Notes under the pieces: generated by a model
Database searches by the model: none
Told to the model about the DNA's origin: nothing
The model's input: the letters and a program-made list of their open reading frames with translations, nothing else
Position numbers and translations under genes: made by a program
Assembly (NCBI RefSeq): GCF_905171775.1
Contig: NC_053490.1
Coordinates: 519,604,560 to 519,668,559, forward strand
Length of the DNA: 64,000 nt
Source: Rana temporaria
Lineage: Eukaryota > Chordata > Amphibia > Anura > Ranidae
Direction of reading: 5' to 3'
Shown here: positions 1-10,851 of the stretch, piece by piece
How the letters are laid out: each line of letters opens with the position of its first letter
Position numbering within the stretch: the first letter of the stretch is position 1

Positions 1-164
1 TACAGCGACCCGGGCACATAAAATACAGCCACATGACACACGGAGATCGCTGCTGATCCAGGCACAGGCAGGCTGCATGACGGGCACTGGTAGGCTTCTG
101 GGCACTGGTGAGGCACAGGCAGGCTGCAAATGATGGGCACTGGTGAGGCTGAATTGATCTCCTG

Positions 165-1412
165 CACCATGTTCACAGTCTCTGACCATCTCCTGCACCA
201 TGTCCCCAGTCTCTGACCATCTCCGGCACCGTGTCCCCAGTCTCTGACCATCTCCGGCACCGTGTCCCCAGTCTCTGACCATCTCCGGCACCGTGTCCCC
301 AGTCTCTGACCATCTCCGGCACCGTGTCCCCAGTCTCTGACCATCTCCGGCACCGTGTCCCCAGTCTCTGACCATCTCCGGCACCGTGTCCCCAGTCTCT
401 GACCATCTCCGGCACCGTGTCCCCAGTCTCTGACCATCTCCGGCACCGTGTCCCCAGTCCCTGACCATCTCCGGCACCGTGTCCCCAGTCCCTGACCATC
501 TCCGGCACCGTGTCCCCAGTCTCTGACCATCTCCGGCACCGTGTCCCCAGTCTCTGACCATCTCCGGCACCGTGTCCCCAGTCTCTGACCATCTCCGGCA
601 CCGTGTCCCCAGTCTCTGACCATCTCCGGCACCGTGTCCCCAGTCTCTGACCATCTCCGGCACCGTGTCCCCAGTCTCTGACCATGTCCTGCACCATGTC
701 CACAGTCTCTGACCATCTCCTGCACCATGTCCACAGTCTCTGACCATCTCCGGCACCGTGTCCACAGTCTCTGACCATCTCTGGCACCGTGTCCCCAGTC
801 TCTGACCATCTCCGGCACCGTGTCCCCAGTCTCTGACCATCTCCGGCACCGTGTCCCCAGTCTCTGACCATCTCCGGCACCGTGTCCCCAGTCTCTGACC
901 ATCTCCGGCACCGTGTCCCCAGTCTCTGACCATCTCCGGCACCGTGTCCCCAGTCCCTGACCATCTCCGGCACCTTGTCCCCAGTCTCTGACCATCTCCG
1001 GCACTGTGTCCCCAGTCTCTGACCATCTCCGGCACCGTGTCCCCAGTCCCTGACCATCTCCGGCACCGTGTCCCCAGTCTCTGACCATCTCCGGCACCGT
1101 GTCCCCAGTCCCTGACCATCTCCGGCACCGTGTCCCCAGTCTCTGACCATCTCCTGCACCATGTCCCCTGTCTCTGACCATCTCCGGCACCATGTCCCCA
1201 GTCTCTGACCATCTCCTGCACCATGTCCCCAGTCTCTGACCATCTCCTGCACCGTGTCCCCAGTCTCTGACCATCTCCTGCACCATGCCCCCAGTCTCTG
1301 ACCATCTCCTGCACCATGTCCCCAGTCTCTGACCATCTCCGGCACCGTGTCCCCAGTCTCTGACCATCTCCGTCACCATGTCCCCAGTCTCTGACCATCT
1401 CCTGCATCATAT
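165..1412. repeat. 31-bp minisatellite, about 40 copies
   Basis: Tandem array with a strict 31-bp period; the core reads CTGACCATCTCCGGCACCGT followed by GTCCCCAGTCT. Variants differ mainly at CTCCGG/CTCCTG and CCGTG/CCATG, and the variants cluster at both ends while the middle is homogeneous, as expected from unequal exchange. Because 31 is not a multiple of 3, the frame cycles every 93 bp. The unit has no stop in one minus-strand phase set, so a 390-codon open frame runs through the array. That frame is a by-product of the repeat, not a gene. Confidence 0.95.
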
Positions 1413-1416
1413 CTGC

Positions 1417-1603
1417 TAGAGGTGCACCACATGGAAATGTTGCTAATACTATTAGCAATGTGTTATATAAAAATATATAAATTGTATTTAAAATATAAAT
1501 ATGTTTTTTAAAACAGTCATTTTCGATATCGGTTTTCGGCGTAGTGTATTCTTCATTTTCGGTATCGGTTTCAGCACCAAAATTTCCATTCGGTGCACCC
1601 CTA
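1417..1603. mobile_element. Short TIR element, hAT-like MITE
   Basis: The ends are inverted copies: TAGAGGTGCACCACATGGAA on the left and, reversed, TAGGGGTGCACCGAATGGAA on the right. The interior is AT-rich and non-coding. The TAGRGGTGCACC terminus suggests a non-autonomous hAT-type element, but no convincing 8-bp duplication is visible, perhaps because the left flank is the minisatellite edge. Confidence 0.6.
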
Positions 1604-1641
1604 TAAAAAAAATATATGTCATTTCCAGCAAAACAGCAAAA

Positions 1642-2729
1642 TTAACCACTTGCCGCCCGCCAATGACAGATTGACGGCGGCAAAGTGGTTGTAGAATCCT
1701 GACTGGACGTCAAATGACGTCCTCAGAATTCTGAGCCGCTGCGCGCCCCCGATCGTTGTTGCGGTGTGTCAGTCTGACACCCCGCAACACCGATCTCGGT
1801 AAAGAGTCTCTCACGGAGACTCTTTACCACGTGTCTTCAACCACGGCTGATCACGATGTAAACAGGAAGAGCCGTTGATGGCTCTTCCTCACTCGCGTCT
1901 GACAGACGTGAGTAGAGGAGAGCCGATCGGCGGCTCTCCTGACAGGGGGGGTTTGCGCTGATTATTTATCAGCGCAGCCCCCCTCGGATCGCCACACTGG
2001 ACCACCAGGGATGGAAAAAAAAAAAAAGGGGGCCAAAAAAAGTAAAAAATAAATAAATAAAAAAGTCACAAAAATAAAAATAAAAGGCTGGAAAAAAAAA
2101 AAAGATGCCAATCAGTGCCCACAAATGGGCACTGACTGGCAACATAAGTAAATTAGTGCTGCCCCACAGTGTCCATCAGTGCCGCCCCACAATGTCCATC
2201 AGTGCCCATCTGTGCCACCCCACAGTGCCCATCTGTGCCACCCATAAGTGCCGCCCATGAGTGCCCATCTGTGCCGCCTATGAGTGCCCATCAGTGCCGC
2301 ACATACCAGCGCCGCTAATCAGTGCCACCTCATCTGTGCCCGTCAGTACTACCTCATCGATGTCCATCAGTGCCATTTCATCTGTGCCCATCAGTGCCGC
2401 CATATCAGTGCCCGTAATTGAAAGAGAAAACTTACTTATTTACAAAAAAAATTACAGAAAAAAATAAAAACCTAATTTTTTTTTCAACATTTTCAGTCTT
2501 TTTTTAGTTGTTGCGCAAAAAAAAAAAAAAAAAAAAAAAAAAAATAAAAAGAAGAGGTGATCAAATACCACCAAAAGAAAGCTCTATTTGTGGGGGAAAA
2601 AGGACGCCAATTTTGTTTGGGTACAGTGTAGCACGACCGCGCAATTGCCATTCAAAGTGCCACAGCGCTGAAAGCTGAAAATTGGCTTGGGCGGGAAGGT
2701 GCGTAAGTGCCCTGTATGGAAGTGGTTAA
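1642..2729 (+). mobile_element. TTAA-flanked non-autonomous DNA transposon (copy 1)
   Basis: Starts TTAACCACTTGCCG and ends GGAAGTGGTTAA, so it has short inverted termini (CCACTT/AAGTGG) between TTAA target duplications. Inside are simple repeats of the type CAGTGCCCATC (about 2100-2420), long A runs, and the family's conserved 3' block (GTGATCAAATACCACC, AAAGCTCTATTTGTGG). The same block recurs near 4850, 7255, 8475, 16585, 33165, 36985, 38998, 39690, 46330, 49865 and 59937. No transposase is encoded. TTAA duplications occur in piggyBac and Kolobok superfamilies; which one applies cannot be decided here. Confidence 0.8.
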
Positions 2730-4170
2730 GCTCTATTCCTTCACAAGCTTTTTATCAGGACAGGGGTGGCGAGATCTCCGTATCCAAGTACCAGATGTGG
2801 TCCAACCATTGCTGTTGCCCGTTTCATTTCTTTGATATTACAGAGAATGAAGTAAGAGGAGTGAGACATCATGCTCTCGCAAAGTTAGAACAACAATAAC
2901 TGATGGTTGAAATGCCGAGGATAGTGAATTAGACTATACCCCATCCAACAACTTGGTCCCCTGCTGACTTGGCACCATCCACAGGCTGCTTAACGTGGTT
3001 GTATACCCTCTGCTAGTACTTGCACCTACAGATAAACCTACATTAAGGCTTACCTGTAGGTGCTTGCAATATCTCCCTAACCTACAAGGTGTGCCAGTAA
3101 AAAAAAATATTAAAAGCCAGCAGCTACAAATACTGCAGCTGCTGACTTTTAATATTAGGACACTTACCTGTCCTGGAGTCCAGCGCCGTCCGCAGCAGAG
3201 GATGAGCGATCGCTCGTCACCCTGCTGCTCCCCCCGCCATCCTCGGTGAGGGAACCAGGAAGTGAAGCGCTCCGGCTTCACTACCCGGTTCCCTACGGCG
3301 CATGCGCGAGTCGCGCTACGCCTGCCGATTGGCTCACACGCTGTGTGCTGGGAGCCGAGTGTTCCCAGCATACAACAGGCGACAGACGGGAAGCAAGGAA
3401 AAACCCGTCTTTTGCCCGTGACGTGTGGCCGGAAGTGGGTGCAAATACCTGTCTTTAGACAGGTATCTGCACCCCCCTCCCCCCTGAAAGGTGTCAAATG
3501 TGACACCGGAGGGGGGGAGGGTTCCGATCAGCGTGAGTTCCACTTTAGGGTGGAGCTCCGCTTTAAGGAGATATTTGTAGAAAAGCGGGCGCCGATGTCT
3601 ACGGCACATGCGCCGTAGACAACGGCGCAGGCGCACTGAGCGCGGCAGGTCTTGAATGGGAGCCTGCCGGAAAGTTCCCCCGAAATGTGCACATGCGCGG
3701 GGATCGTGCGGTTCCGTGCGCATGCGCGGGAGTGACATCATCGCCGCTCCGGCCAGTCACAGCCCCGGAGCGGAGATACCCGCAAGTCACTCCGGGTATC
3801 ATGGCGGCGACAGAGGACGTGTCCGAGAACCGCTGGGGGGGGCTTTGATCGAAGGTAAGTAATTGATAATGAGCTAGTATGCTAGTCACACTAGCTCATT
3901 ATGCCTTTGCCTTACAGGTTTTTTTTTTTAATAATTGGGAGTAAACAACTGCTTTAAAGCGAAGTTCCACCCAAAAGTGGAACTTCCGCTTATCCGATTC
4001 CTCCCCCTCCCCCCTGGTACCACCCTTTGGGTGATCGCCTCTCCCTGTCGGCTTGACCACGTCAGAGGCTCCATACCACGATCGGAATTGCACAGCACCT
4101 CTGATCACTGCGCGCCCCCTCGCTAGCTTGTTATCTTGAACACGTCATATGATGTCCAATCAGGATAACT
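2730..4170. repeat. Composite of several short repeats, no gene seen
   Basis: This stretch is a patchwork. Around 2985-3575 is a unit ending TTTAGGGTGGAGCTCCGCTTTAAG, with a module related to 12736-12800 (AGCAGCTGCAG and AGCTGCTGAC around an AT-rich centre). Around 3580-3930 is a GC- and CpG-rich module with self-complementary pieces (GATGTCTACGGCACATG/GCGCCGTAGAC; TGAGCTAGT...ACTAGCTCA). Around 3955-4000 is AAGCGAAGTTCCACCC facing its inverse. I see no supported exon. Confidence 0.5.
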
Positions 4171-4219
4171 AAACCACTTTGCCGACGTTGTATTGCTATA
4201 TGGCGGGCGGCAAGTGGTT
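4168..4219. mobile_element. Miniature remnant of the TTAA family
   Basis: Only about 50 bp lie between an inverted pair, AACCACTTTGCCGAC on the left and GGCGGCAAGTGGTTA on the right. These are the two termini of the TTAA family brought together with nearly all the interior missing. Flanking TTAA motifs are degraded. It looks like an extreme internal-deletion derivative. Confidence 0.5.
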
Positions 4220-4289
4220 ATACAGCGGTAAAGCGCTGCTAAAACGAGCGGTGCTTTACTGCTATCGCAGCCCCAGTGTGAAAGGGCTC

Positions 4290-4493
4290 TTAAAGAGCAC
4301 CTGTCATTTCAGATCCATCCTGGCAGCGCCTGTTAGCGGGCTTCCACTCACCTGCTGCCGCCACGTCCCTCACCTTTGTGTCACTGCTGCAATCCCCAGA
4401 CGTCCCATTAAAGTGAATGGGACTGTCGGCGGTGAGCCAATAGCGGGTCGGAGGAGGAGTCGCTACGGGGGAGAGATGACAGTTGCTCTTCAA
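4290..4493. mobile_element. Short TIR element near TTAA
   Basis: Left end TTAAAGAGCACCTGTCAT, right end ATGACAGTTGCTCTTCAA: an imperfect 17-bp inverted pair around a non-coding interior. The left target reads TTAA and the right TTCA, consistent with one mutated base. It is a probable small MITE. Confidence 0.5.
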
Positions 4494-4504
4494 AAATTAT
4501 AACG

Positions 4505-4721
4505 TTCGGCTTCTGTCGGAAAGTCGTGACGCGCAGTATACGCCGGTCGGGGGAACGTCAATCAACTAGGTCCAGCAAGACTCATACCCGGAAGCCGAGG
4601 GATGAAACGGCGATATCGAGGTATGTACGAAAAAAAAATAAAAAAGCCAGCCTACCCGCAGTGTAAGCAGTCTTCCGAATGTATTGTTAGAATTTTTTTT
4701 TAGGGGGAACCACCCCTTTAA
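4505..4721. mobile_element. One arm of a palindromic MITE
   Basis: The sequence from CGTTCGGCTTCTGTCGG to GGGGGAACCACCCCTTTAA matches one arm of the full palindrome at 15348-15851, including the ATACCCGGAAG and GTATGTACGAAAAA blocks. The opposite arm is absent, so this is a half copy. It abuts a reverse-oriented TTAA-family body at 4722, possibly inserted at an internal TTAA of that element. Confidence 0.65.
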
Positions 4722-5660
4722 GACCCGGACCATATTGCTGGTCAATGACCGGGCCACTTTTTGCGATTCGGCACTGCGTCGCTTTAACTGACAATTGCGC
4801 GGTCGTGTGACGTGGCTCCCAAACAAAATTGGCGTCCTTTTTTTTCCCACAAATAGAGCTTTCTTTTGGTGGTATTTGATCACCTCTGCGTTTTTTAGTT
4901 TTTGCGCTATAAACAAAAATAGAGCGACAAGTTTGAAAAAAATTAATATTTTTTACTTTTTGCTATAATAAATATCCCCAATAAAATACATAAAAAAAAA
5001 ATAATTTCCTCAGTTTAGGGCGATACGTATTCTTCTACCTATTTTTCGTAAAAAAAAACGCAATAAACGTTTATTGATCGGTTTGCGCAAAAGTTATAGC
5101 TTTTACAAAATAGGGGATAGTTTTATGGCATTTTTATTAATATTTTTTTTACTAGTAATGGAGGCGATCAGCGATTTTTTTTCGGTACTGCGACATTATG
5201 GCGGGCACCTGACACATTTTTAGGACCATTGCCATTTTTATAGCGATCAGTGCTATAAAAATGAATTGATTACTATAAAAATGCCACTGGCAGTGATGGG
5301 GTTAACACTAGGGGGCGGGGAAGGGGTTAAGTATGTTACCTGGGTGTGTTCTAACTGTAGGGGGGGGGCCTCACTAGGGGGAATTACTGATTGCTGTTCA
5401 TACATTGTATGAACAGACAGTCAGGCATTTCCCCCCTGACAGGACCGGGAGCTGTGTGTTTACATGCACACAGCTCCCGGTCCTCGCTCTGTAACGAGTG
5501 ATCGCGGGTGCCCGGCGGCGATCGCGCTCGCCGGGCACACGCACAGGAGTCGGCCCCTATTGGCTGATGGGCGAGGTGACGTAGAGCTATGTGCTCTCGC
5601 CCAGCAGAGCTGACCTGCCGCCGTAAAACTGCGGCGGCTGGTCGGCAAGTGTGATGCATA
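4722..5660 (-). mobile_element. TTAA-family transposon, reverse orientation, ends incomplete
   Basis: Reading the minus strand, the family's conserved body is present: GCGATTCGGCACTGCGTCGC at the 3' side, the AAAGCTCTATTTGTGG block, GATACGTATTCTTC in the middle and the GC-rich 5' portion with GTCGGCAAGTG at the far end. The terminus next to 4722 lacks the usual TTAACCACTTAAG and joins the MITE arm directly. No transposase frame is visible. Confidence 0.7.
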
Positions 5661-6294
5661 CTATCCCTTTATGCTTTACCTTTGCAGGGAAACAAAGAGG
5701 ACCCATCAGTGTTTACTTCCTCTTTAACCGCTTGCGGACCAGCGCACAATGAAATACGTCGGCACAATGGCAAGGCTGCGCAAATGGGCATACAGGTACG
5801 TCCCCTTTAAATCGTGGCATAGTGGGCGCGCACCCGTCGTGTGCTCCGTGACCGTGGACTCGATGTCTGCCGGTGTCCCCGCGATCGCGTCACGAAGAGG
5901 CAGAACGGGGAGATGCCTATGTAAACAAGTCACTGCCTAGTGACATGACAGTGATCTACTGCTCCCTGTCATCGGGAGCAGTGATCACTGTCGTGTCACA
6001 GTAAGCCCCGCCCCCACACAGTTAGAATCACTCCCTAGGACACATTTAACCCCTTCCTCACCCTCTAGTGTTAACCCATTCACTACCAGTGTCATTTACA
6101 CAATAATCAGTGCATTTTTATAGCTCTGATAGCTGTATAAATGTGAATGGTCCCAAAATAGTGTCAAAGGTGTCTGATATGTCCGCCATAATGTCGCAGT
6201 CATGATAAAAATCGCTGATCGCCGCCATTACTAATAATAAAAAAAAATTATAATAAAAATACCATAAAACTTTCCCCTATTTTGTAGACTCTAT

Positions 6295-7019
6295 GGCCCA
6301 GATTCTCGTAGAATGGAGTAAATGTGGGCGGGCGTAACGTATCTCATTTACGTTACGCCGCCGCAAGTTTTTCATGCAAGTGCTTTATTCACAAGGCACT
6401 TGCGTGTAAAGTTGCGGCGGCGTAGCGTAAATCACCCGGCGCAAGCCCGCCTAATTCAAATCAGGCGGGTAGGGGGCGTGTAGCATTTAAATTAAGCGCG
6501 TTCCCGCGCCGAACATACTGCGCATGCGCCGTCCGTAAAATATCCCAGGGTGCATTGCTCCAAATGACGTCGCAAGGACCTCATTGGTTTCGATGTGAAC
6601 GTAAATGGCGTCCAGCCCCATTCACGGACGACTTATGCAAACAACGTAAATTTAGAAATTTCGACGCGGGAACGACGGCCATACTTAACATTGGTTGCGC
6701 CTCATATACCCAGGGGCAACTTTACGCCGGGAAAAGTCTAACGTAAACATCGTAACTTTACTGCGTCGGCCGCGCGTACGTCGTACCGGAATTCGCGTAT
6801 CTAGCTAATTTGCATACTCGACGGGGAAAACGACGGCGGCGACACCTAGCGGGCAAAAAAAATTAATTTAAGATCCGACGGCATAAGAGACTTACGCCTG
6901 TCGGATCTAATGGCGTAACTGATTCTAAGAGTCAGTCGCATAGATACGACGGGCCAGATTAGGACTTACGACGGCGTACATGGCGCTGCGCCGTCGTAAG
7001 CCCTTTGAGAATCTTGGCC
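6295..7019. mobile_element. CpG-rich MITE with 3-bp TSD (copy 1)
   Basis: Ends GGCCCAGATTCTCGTAG and (right) GAGAATCTTGGCC; flanked by TAT on both sides. The host TTAA element reads CTCTATAAC across this point when uninterrupted, proving the boundaries. The interior is unusually rich in CG and in ACG/CGT words (GTAACGT, GACGGCG, GTCGTAAG) and is roughly strand-symmetric. No protein is encoded. Confidence 0.85.
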
Positions 7020-7349
7020 TATAACTTTTGCGTAAACCAATCAAACACTTATTGCGATTTTTTTATTTTTTTTAACGAAAAATAGGTAGAAGAATACGTA
7101 TCGGCCTAAACTGAGGGGAAAAAAATATATATATTTTTATATATATTTTTTTAGGGATATTTATTATAGCAAAAAGTAAAAAATATTGAATTGTTTTAAA
7201 AATAGTCGCTTTTTTTTTGTTTATAGCACAAAAAAAAAAAAAACGCAGAGGTGATCAATTACCACCAAAAGAAAGCTCTATTTGTGGGGGAAAAGGGACG
7301 CCAATTTTGTTTGGGTGCCACGTCGCACGACCGCGCAATTGTCAGTTAA

Positions 7350-8641
7350 CCACTTAGGCCCCTTGCACACTGGGGCGTTTTTCATGCGGTACAGCGCTAA
7401 AAATAGCGCTGCTATACCGCATGAAAAATCATGCCCTGTAGTGTTCAATGTGAAAGCCCGAAGGCTTTCACATTGAAGCGGTGCGCTAGCAGGAGCGCAC
7501 CAAAAGTCCTGCTAGCCGCATCTTTACCGCGGTATGTTCACCGCTCCTATACCGCGCCTTTCCATTGAAATCAATGGGAAAGCGCGGTAATACCGCCCGC
7601 AACGCGGGGGTTAAAACCTCACCGCTAGCGCCCGAATATCGCGGTAAATACGACGGTATAGCCGCGCTACAAATAGCGCGGCTATACCGTCACCGCGGCT
7701 GCACGCCTCAATGTGAAAGCAGCCTTAAGGACCCCTTCACGCCGATATACGTCGGCAGAAGGGCACAAGCACGTACCTGTACGTCCTATTTAAGAGGCCA
7801 GCCGTGGGGTCGCCGGCGCGCTCGCGACACAGTCTGAAGCTCCGTGACCGCTCCCGCGGACCCGATCGCCGCCGGTGTCCCGCGATCGGTCATAGAAGCT
7901 GAAGAACGGGGAGAGGTGAGTGTAAACACACCTTCCCCGTTCTTCTCTGTGGCGGTGACACTGATCGTCTGTTGCCTGATATAGGGAATGACGATCAGTG
8001 ACATCACACGTCCAGCCACGCCCCCCTACAGTCAGAAACACACACGTAACCCCTACAGCGCCCCCTAGTGGTTAACTCCTAAACTGCAATTGTCATTTTC
8101 ACAGTAAACAATGCATTTTTATAGCACTTTTTGCTGTGAAAATGACAATGGTCCCAAAAATGTGTCAAAATTGTCCGAAGTGTCCGCCATAATGTCGCAG
8201 TCACTAAAAAAAAAAAAAATTATAAAAATGCCATAAAACTATCCCCTATTTTGTAAACTCTATAAATTCTGCGCAAACCAATCGATAAACGCTTATTGCA
8301 ATTTTTTTTACCAAAAATAGGTAGAAGAATACGTATCGGCCTAAACTGAGGAAAAAATAAATGTTATATATTTTTTTGGGGGATATTTATTTATTATAGT
8401 AAAAAATATTGCATTTTTTTCAAAATTGTCGCTCTATTTTTGTTTATAGCGCAAAAAAAATAAAAACCGCAGAGGTGATCAAATATCACCAAAAGAAAGC
8501 TTGTAGGGGAAAAAAAGGACGCCAATTTTGTTTGGGAGCCACGTCGCACGACTGCGCAATTGTCAGTTAAAGCGACGCAGTGCCGAATCGCAAAAAGGGG
8601 CCAGGTCCTTAACCTGCATAATGGTCCGGGGGCTTAAGTGG
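7350..8641 (+). mobile_element. TTAA-family transposon inserted in its own family member
   Basis: A complete copy from CCACTTA to TTAAGTGG with TTAA at 7346-7349 and 8642-8645. It carries its own later insertion at 7357-7724. Its 3' block (GCGACGCAGTGCCGAATCG, 8574 onward) duplicates the block of the outer element that follows at 8647, which is why that motif appears twice in 80 bp. Confidence 0.88.
7357..7724. mobile_element. 368-bp MITE with TTA duplication
   Basis: The element interrupts the start of the inner TTAA copy (CCACTTA / TTAAGGACC), leaving TTA at 7354-7356 and 7725-7727. Ends are GGCCCCTTGCACACTG and, reversed, GGCTGCTTTCACATTG. Internally there are several nested inverted stretches (TATACCGC, CTTTCACATTGA). 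TTA duplication and terminus fit a PIF/Harbinger-type MITE. Confidence 0.8.
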
Positions 8642-8776
8642 TTAAAGCGACGCAGTGCCGAATCGCAAAAAAATGCTCTGGTCAGGAAGGGGGGTAAAAT
8701 TATTAAAGTAAAGCAGCGGCGTATTCCAATGGCCTGGTCAGGAAGGGGGATAATCTTCTGGAGGTGAAGTGGTTAA

Positions 8777-9125
8777 CCCCCCCCATTTTTATGTATTTTT
8801 TGTTTAGATATATAAAGGGGGCGGGGTCAGGCGCTGCTTTTAGCGCTTTTCTCAGACGCAGGACTAAATCAAGGGAAATGATTGGTGCTCAGAATGAAGC
8901 GCACGCTCTGTCGCTCCTTCACATCCAGCTGACCCACAAATAAGCCTCTGACTGGTCCACAGACATGACAAGAAGGGACATGAGAGCAGTACAGAGATCA
9001 CACCCGCCATAGACAGAAGTGAAAGTCACCCACCCACAATAAACAGCTTTCCCTCACAGCACATGTAGAAGTGTCACTGTGACCGGAAATAGTCCACACC
9101 TCCCCCCCGGGGGGTCCCTACTTAC
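8777..9125. other. Intronic-side sequence next to a signal exon
   Basis: Moderately GC-rich, mostly non-repetitive sequence downstream (minus strand) of the exon at 9126-9174. A segment at about 8983-9060 (GTACAGAGATCACACCCGCC, then a stretch ending AACAGCTTTCCCTCACA) recurs at about 10852-10926. No further exon is recognisable here. Confidence 0.5.
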
Positions 9126-9174
9126 CTACAGCGGCCGACACCGCCCCTAACAGGACGATCAGCAGACCCCTCAT
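9126..9174 (-). CDS. Putative signal-peptide exon of a second surface protein
   Basis: On the minus strand ATG at 9174 opens MRGLLIVLLGAVSAAV, followed by a perfect donor (G|GTAAGT) at 9125. Sixteen codons plus one base gives a phase-1 exon end. A hydrophobic leader ending in small residues and stopping in phase 1 is the standard first coding exon of Ig-superfamily genes, and the CD200-like gene in this window has the same form. The following exons would lie at lower coordinates; I find none between 1 and 9125, so the gene must continue beyond the left edge. Its family is unknown. Proximity to a CD200-like gene makes a CD200, CD200R or BTLA relative plausible, but this is only inference from vertebrate gene order. 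Confidence 0.5.
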
Positions 9175-9340
9175 TCCCGAACACCTGACTGACTGATTCT
9201 GGCGGGCAAATCAGAGGAGCGGGGCTGTGTTTGAATTCGCCCGCTCTAGGGATCATGACATGGGATTTCACGGCTTCTGCCCAATGGCAAGCCAGGGATC
9301 CGCCCCCCCTCACTGCCTTCTGTCCTCAGGGTCAGACTCA
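9175..9340 (-). promoter_or_regulatory. Possible promoter / 5' UTR of the signal-exon gene
   Basis: Directly upstream (minus strand) of the putative start is a GC-rich, non-repetitive stretch with TTGCCATTGGGC (a possible CCAAT-type box in inverse form), GAGCGGGCG and GATTTGCCCGCC, and no TATA box near the ATG. This is what a TATA-less promoter could look like; there is no direct evidence of transcription. Confidence 0.3.
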
Positions 9341-9429
9341 GCATGTATTTCTATCAGATAGAGTGCATGTGTGTGATTTCTTGTCTGTATAGATGACAGC
9401 ATGCTGATCTACAGAGATTGTGCCGAGTT

Positions 9430-10828
9430 ACAGTATTGGGTGAGGAGTCCCCCGTATGGTCAGGGTGGGATGAGGTGTCCCCGTATGGTCAGGGTGGGAT
9501 GAGGTGACCCCGTATGGTCAGGGTGGGGTGAGGTGTCACTGTATGGTCAGGGTGGGGTGAGGTGTCACTGTATGGTCAGGGTGGGGTGAGGTGTCCCTGT
9601 ATGGTCAGGGTGGGATGAGGCGTCACTGTATGGTCAGGGTGGCATGAGGTGTCCCTGTATGGTCAGGGTGGGATGAGGCGTCACTGTATGGTCAGGGTGG
9701 GATGAGGTGTCCCTGTATGGTCAGGGTGGGATGAGGTGTCCCCGTATGGTCAGGGTGGGATGAGGTGTCCCCGTATGGTCAGGGTGGGATGAGGTGTCCC
9801 CGTATGGTCAGGGTGGGATGAGGTGTCCCCGTATGGTCAGGGTGGGATGAGGTGTCCCCGTATGGTCAGGGTGGGATGAGGTGTGCCTGTATGGTCAGGG
9901 TGGGATGAGGTGTCCCTGTATGGTCAGGGTGGGATGAGGTGTCCCCGTATGGTCAGGGTGGGGTGAGGTGTCCCCGTATGGTCAGGGTGGGGTGAGGCGT
10001 CCCCGTATGGTCAGGGTGGGATGAGGCGACCCCGTATGGTCAGGGTGGGATGAGGCGACCCCGTATGGTCAGGGTGGGATGAGGCGACCCTGTATGGTCA
10101 GGGTGGGGTGGGATGAGGTGTCCCCGTATGGTCAGGGTGGGGTGTCCCCGTATGGTCAGGGTGGGGTGTCCCCGTATGGTCAGGGTGGGATGAGGTGTCC
10201 CTGTATGGTCAGGGTGGGATGAGGTGTCCCCGTATGGTCAGGGTGGGATGAGGCGTCCCCGTATGGTCAGGGTGGGATGAGGCGTCCCCGTATGGTCAGG
10301 GTGGGATGAGGCGTCCCCGTATGGTCAGGGTGGGATGAGGTGACCCTGTATGGTCAGGGTGAGGTGTCCCTGTATGGTCAGGGTGGGATGAGGTGTCCCT
10401 GTATGGTCAGGGTGGGATGAGGTGTCCCCGTATGGTCAGGGTGGGATGAGGTGACCCCGTATGGTCAGGGTGGGATGCGGTGTCCCTGTATGGTCAGGGT
10501 GGGATGAGGTGACCCCGTATGGTCAGGGTGGGATGAGGTGACCCTCTATGGTCAGGGTGGGATGAGGTGTCCCTGTATGGTCAGGGTGGGATGAGGTGTC
10601 CCCGTATGGTCAGGGTGGGATGAGGTGTCCCCGTATGGTCAGGGTGGGATGAGGTGACCCCGTATGGTCAGGGTGGGATGAGGTGTCCCTGTATGGTCAG
10701 GGTGGGATGAGGTGTCCCCGTATGGTCAGGGTGGGATGAGGTGTCCCCGTACGGTCAGGGTGGGATGAGGTGTCCCCGTATGGTCAGGGTGGGATGAGGT
10801 GACCCTGTATGGTCAGGGTGGGCTGTAA
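9430..10828. repeat. 29-bp minisatellite, about 48 copies
   Basis: Period 29, core GTATGGTCAGGGTGGGATGA followed by GGTGTCCCC. Variants alternate GTCCCC, GACCCC, GTCCCT and GTCACT. Three shortened units near 10130-10180 lack GGGATGAGG. It lies about 250 bp upstream of the putative signal-exon gene. It is G-rich on the plus strand with GGG runs spaced about 5-10 bases, so quadruplex formation is conceivable. Confidence 0.95.
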
Positions 10829-10851
10829 GGTCCACACATCACACATGAGGA

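Larger units (their letters stand above)
5724..8776 (+). mobile_element. TTAA-family transposon (outer element of a nest)
   Basis: Begins TTAACCGCTTGCGG and ends GTGAAGTGGTTAA. It is split twice. A CpG-rich MITE interrupts it at 6295-7019, leaving TAT on both sides. A second complete member of the same TTAA family sits in its internal site CAG-TTAA-AGCGACG at 7346-8645. After the inner element, the host resumes with AGCGACGCAGTGCCGAATCG, so the TTAA duplication is exact. Removing the inserts restores the usual order of the family. Confidence 0.85.

Noticed and set aside
173..1345. 390-codon minus-strand open frame as a repetitive protein gene
   Set aside because: It is wholly a 31-bp tandem array; there is no flanking exon structure and the frame follows automatically from the unit lacking stops.
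2934..3506. 190-codon minus-strand open frame
   Set aside because: It lies in GC-rich composite repeat sequence whose opposite strand and other frames are equally open; no family resemblance.
9430..10828. CRISPR array
   Set aside because: The 29-bp period has no unique spacers; units are contiguous. This is a minisatellite in a vertebrate genome.
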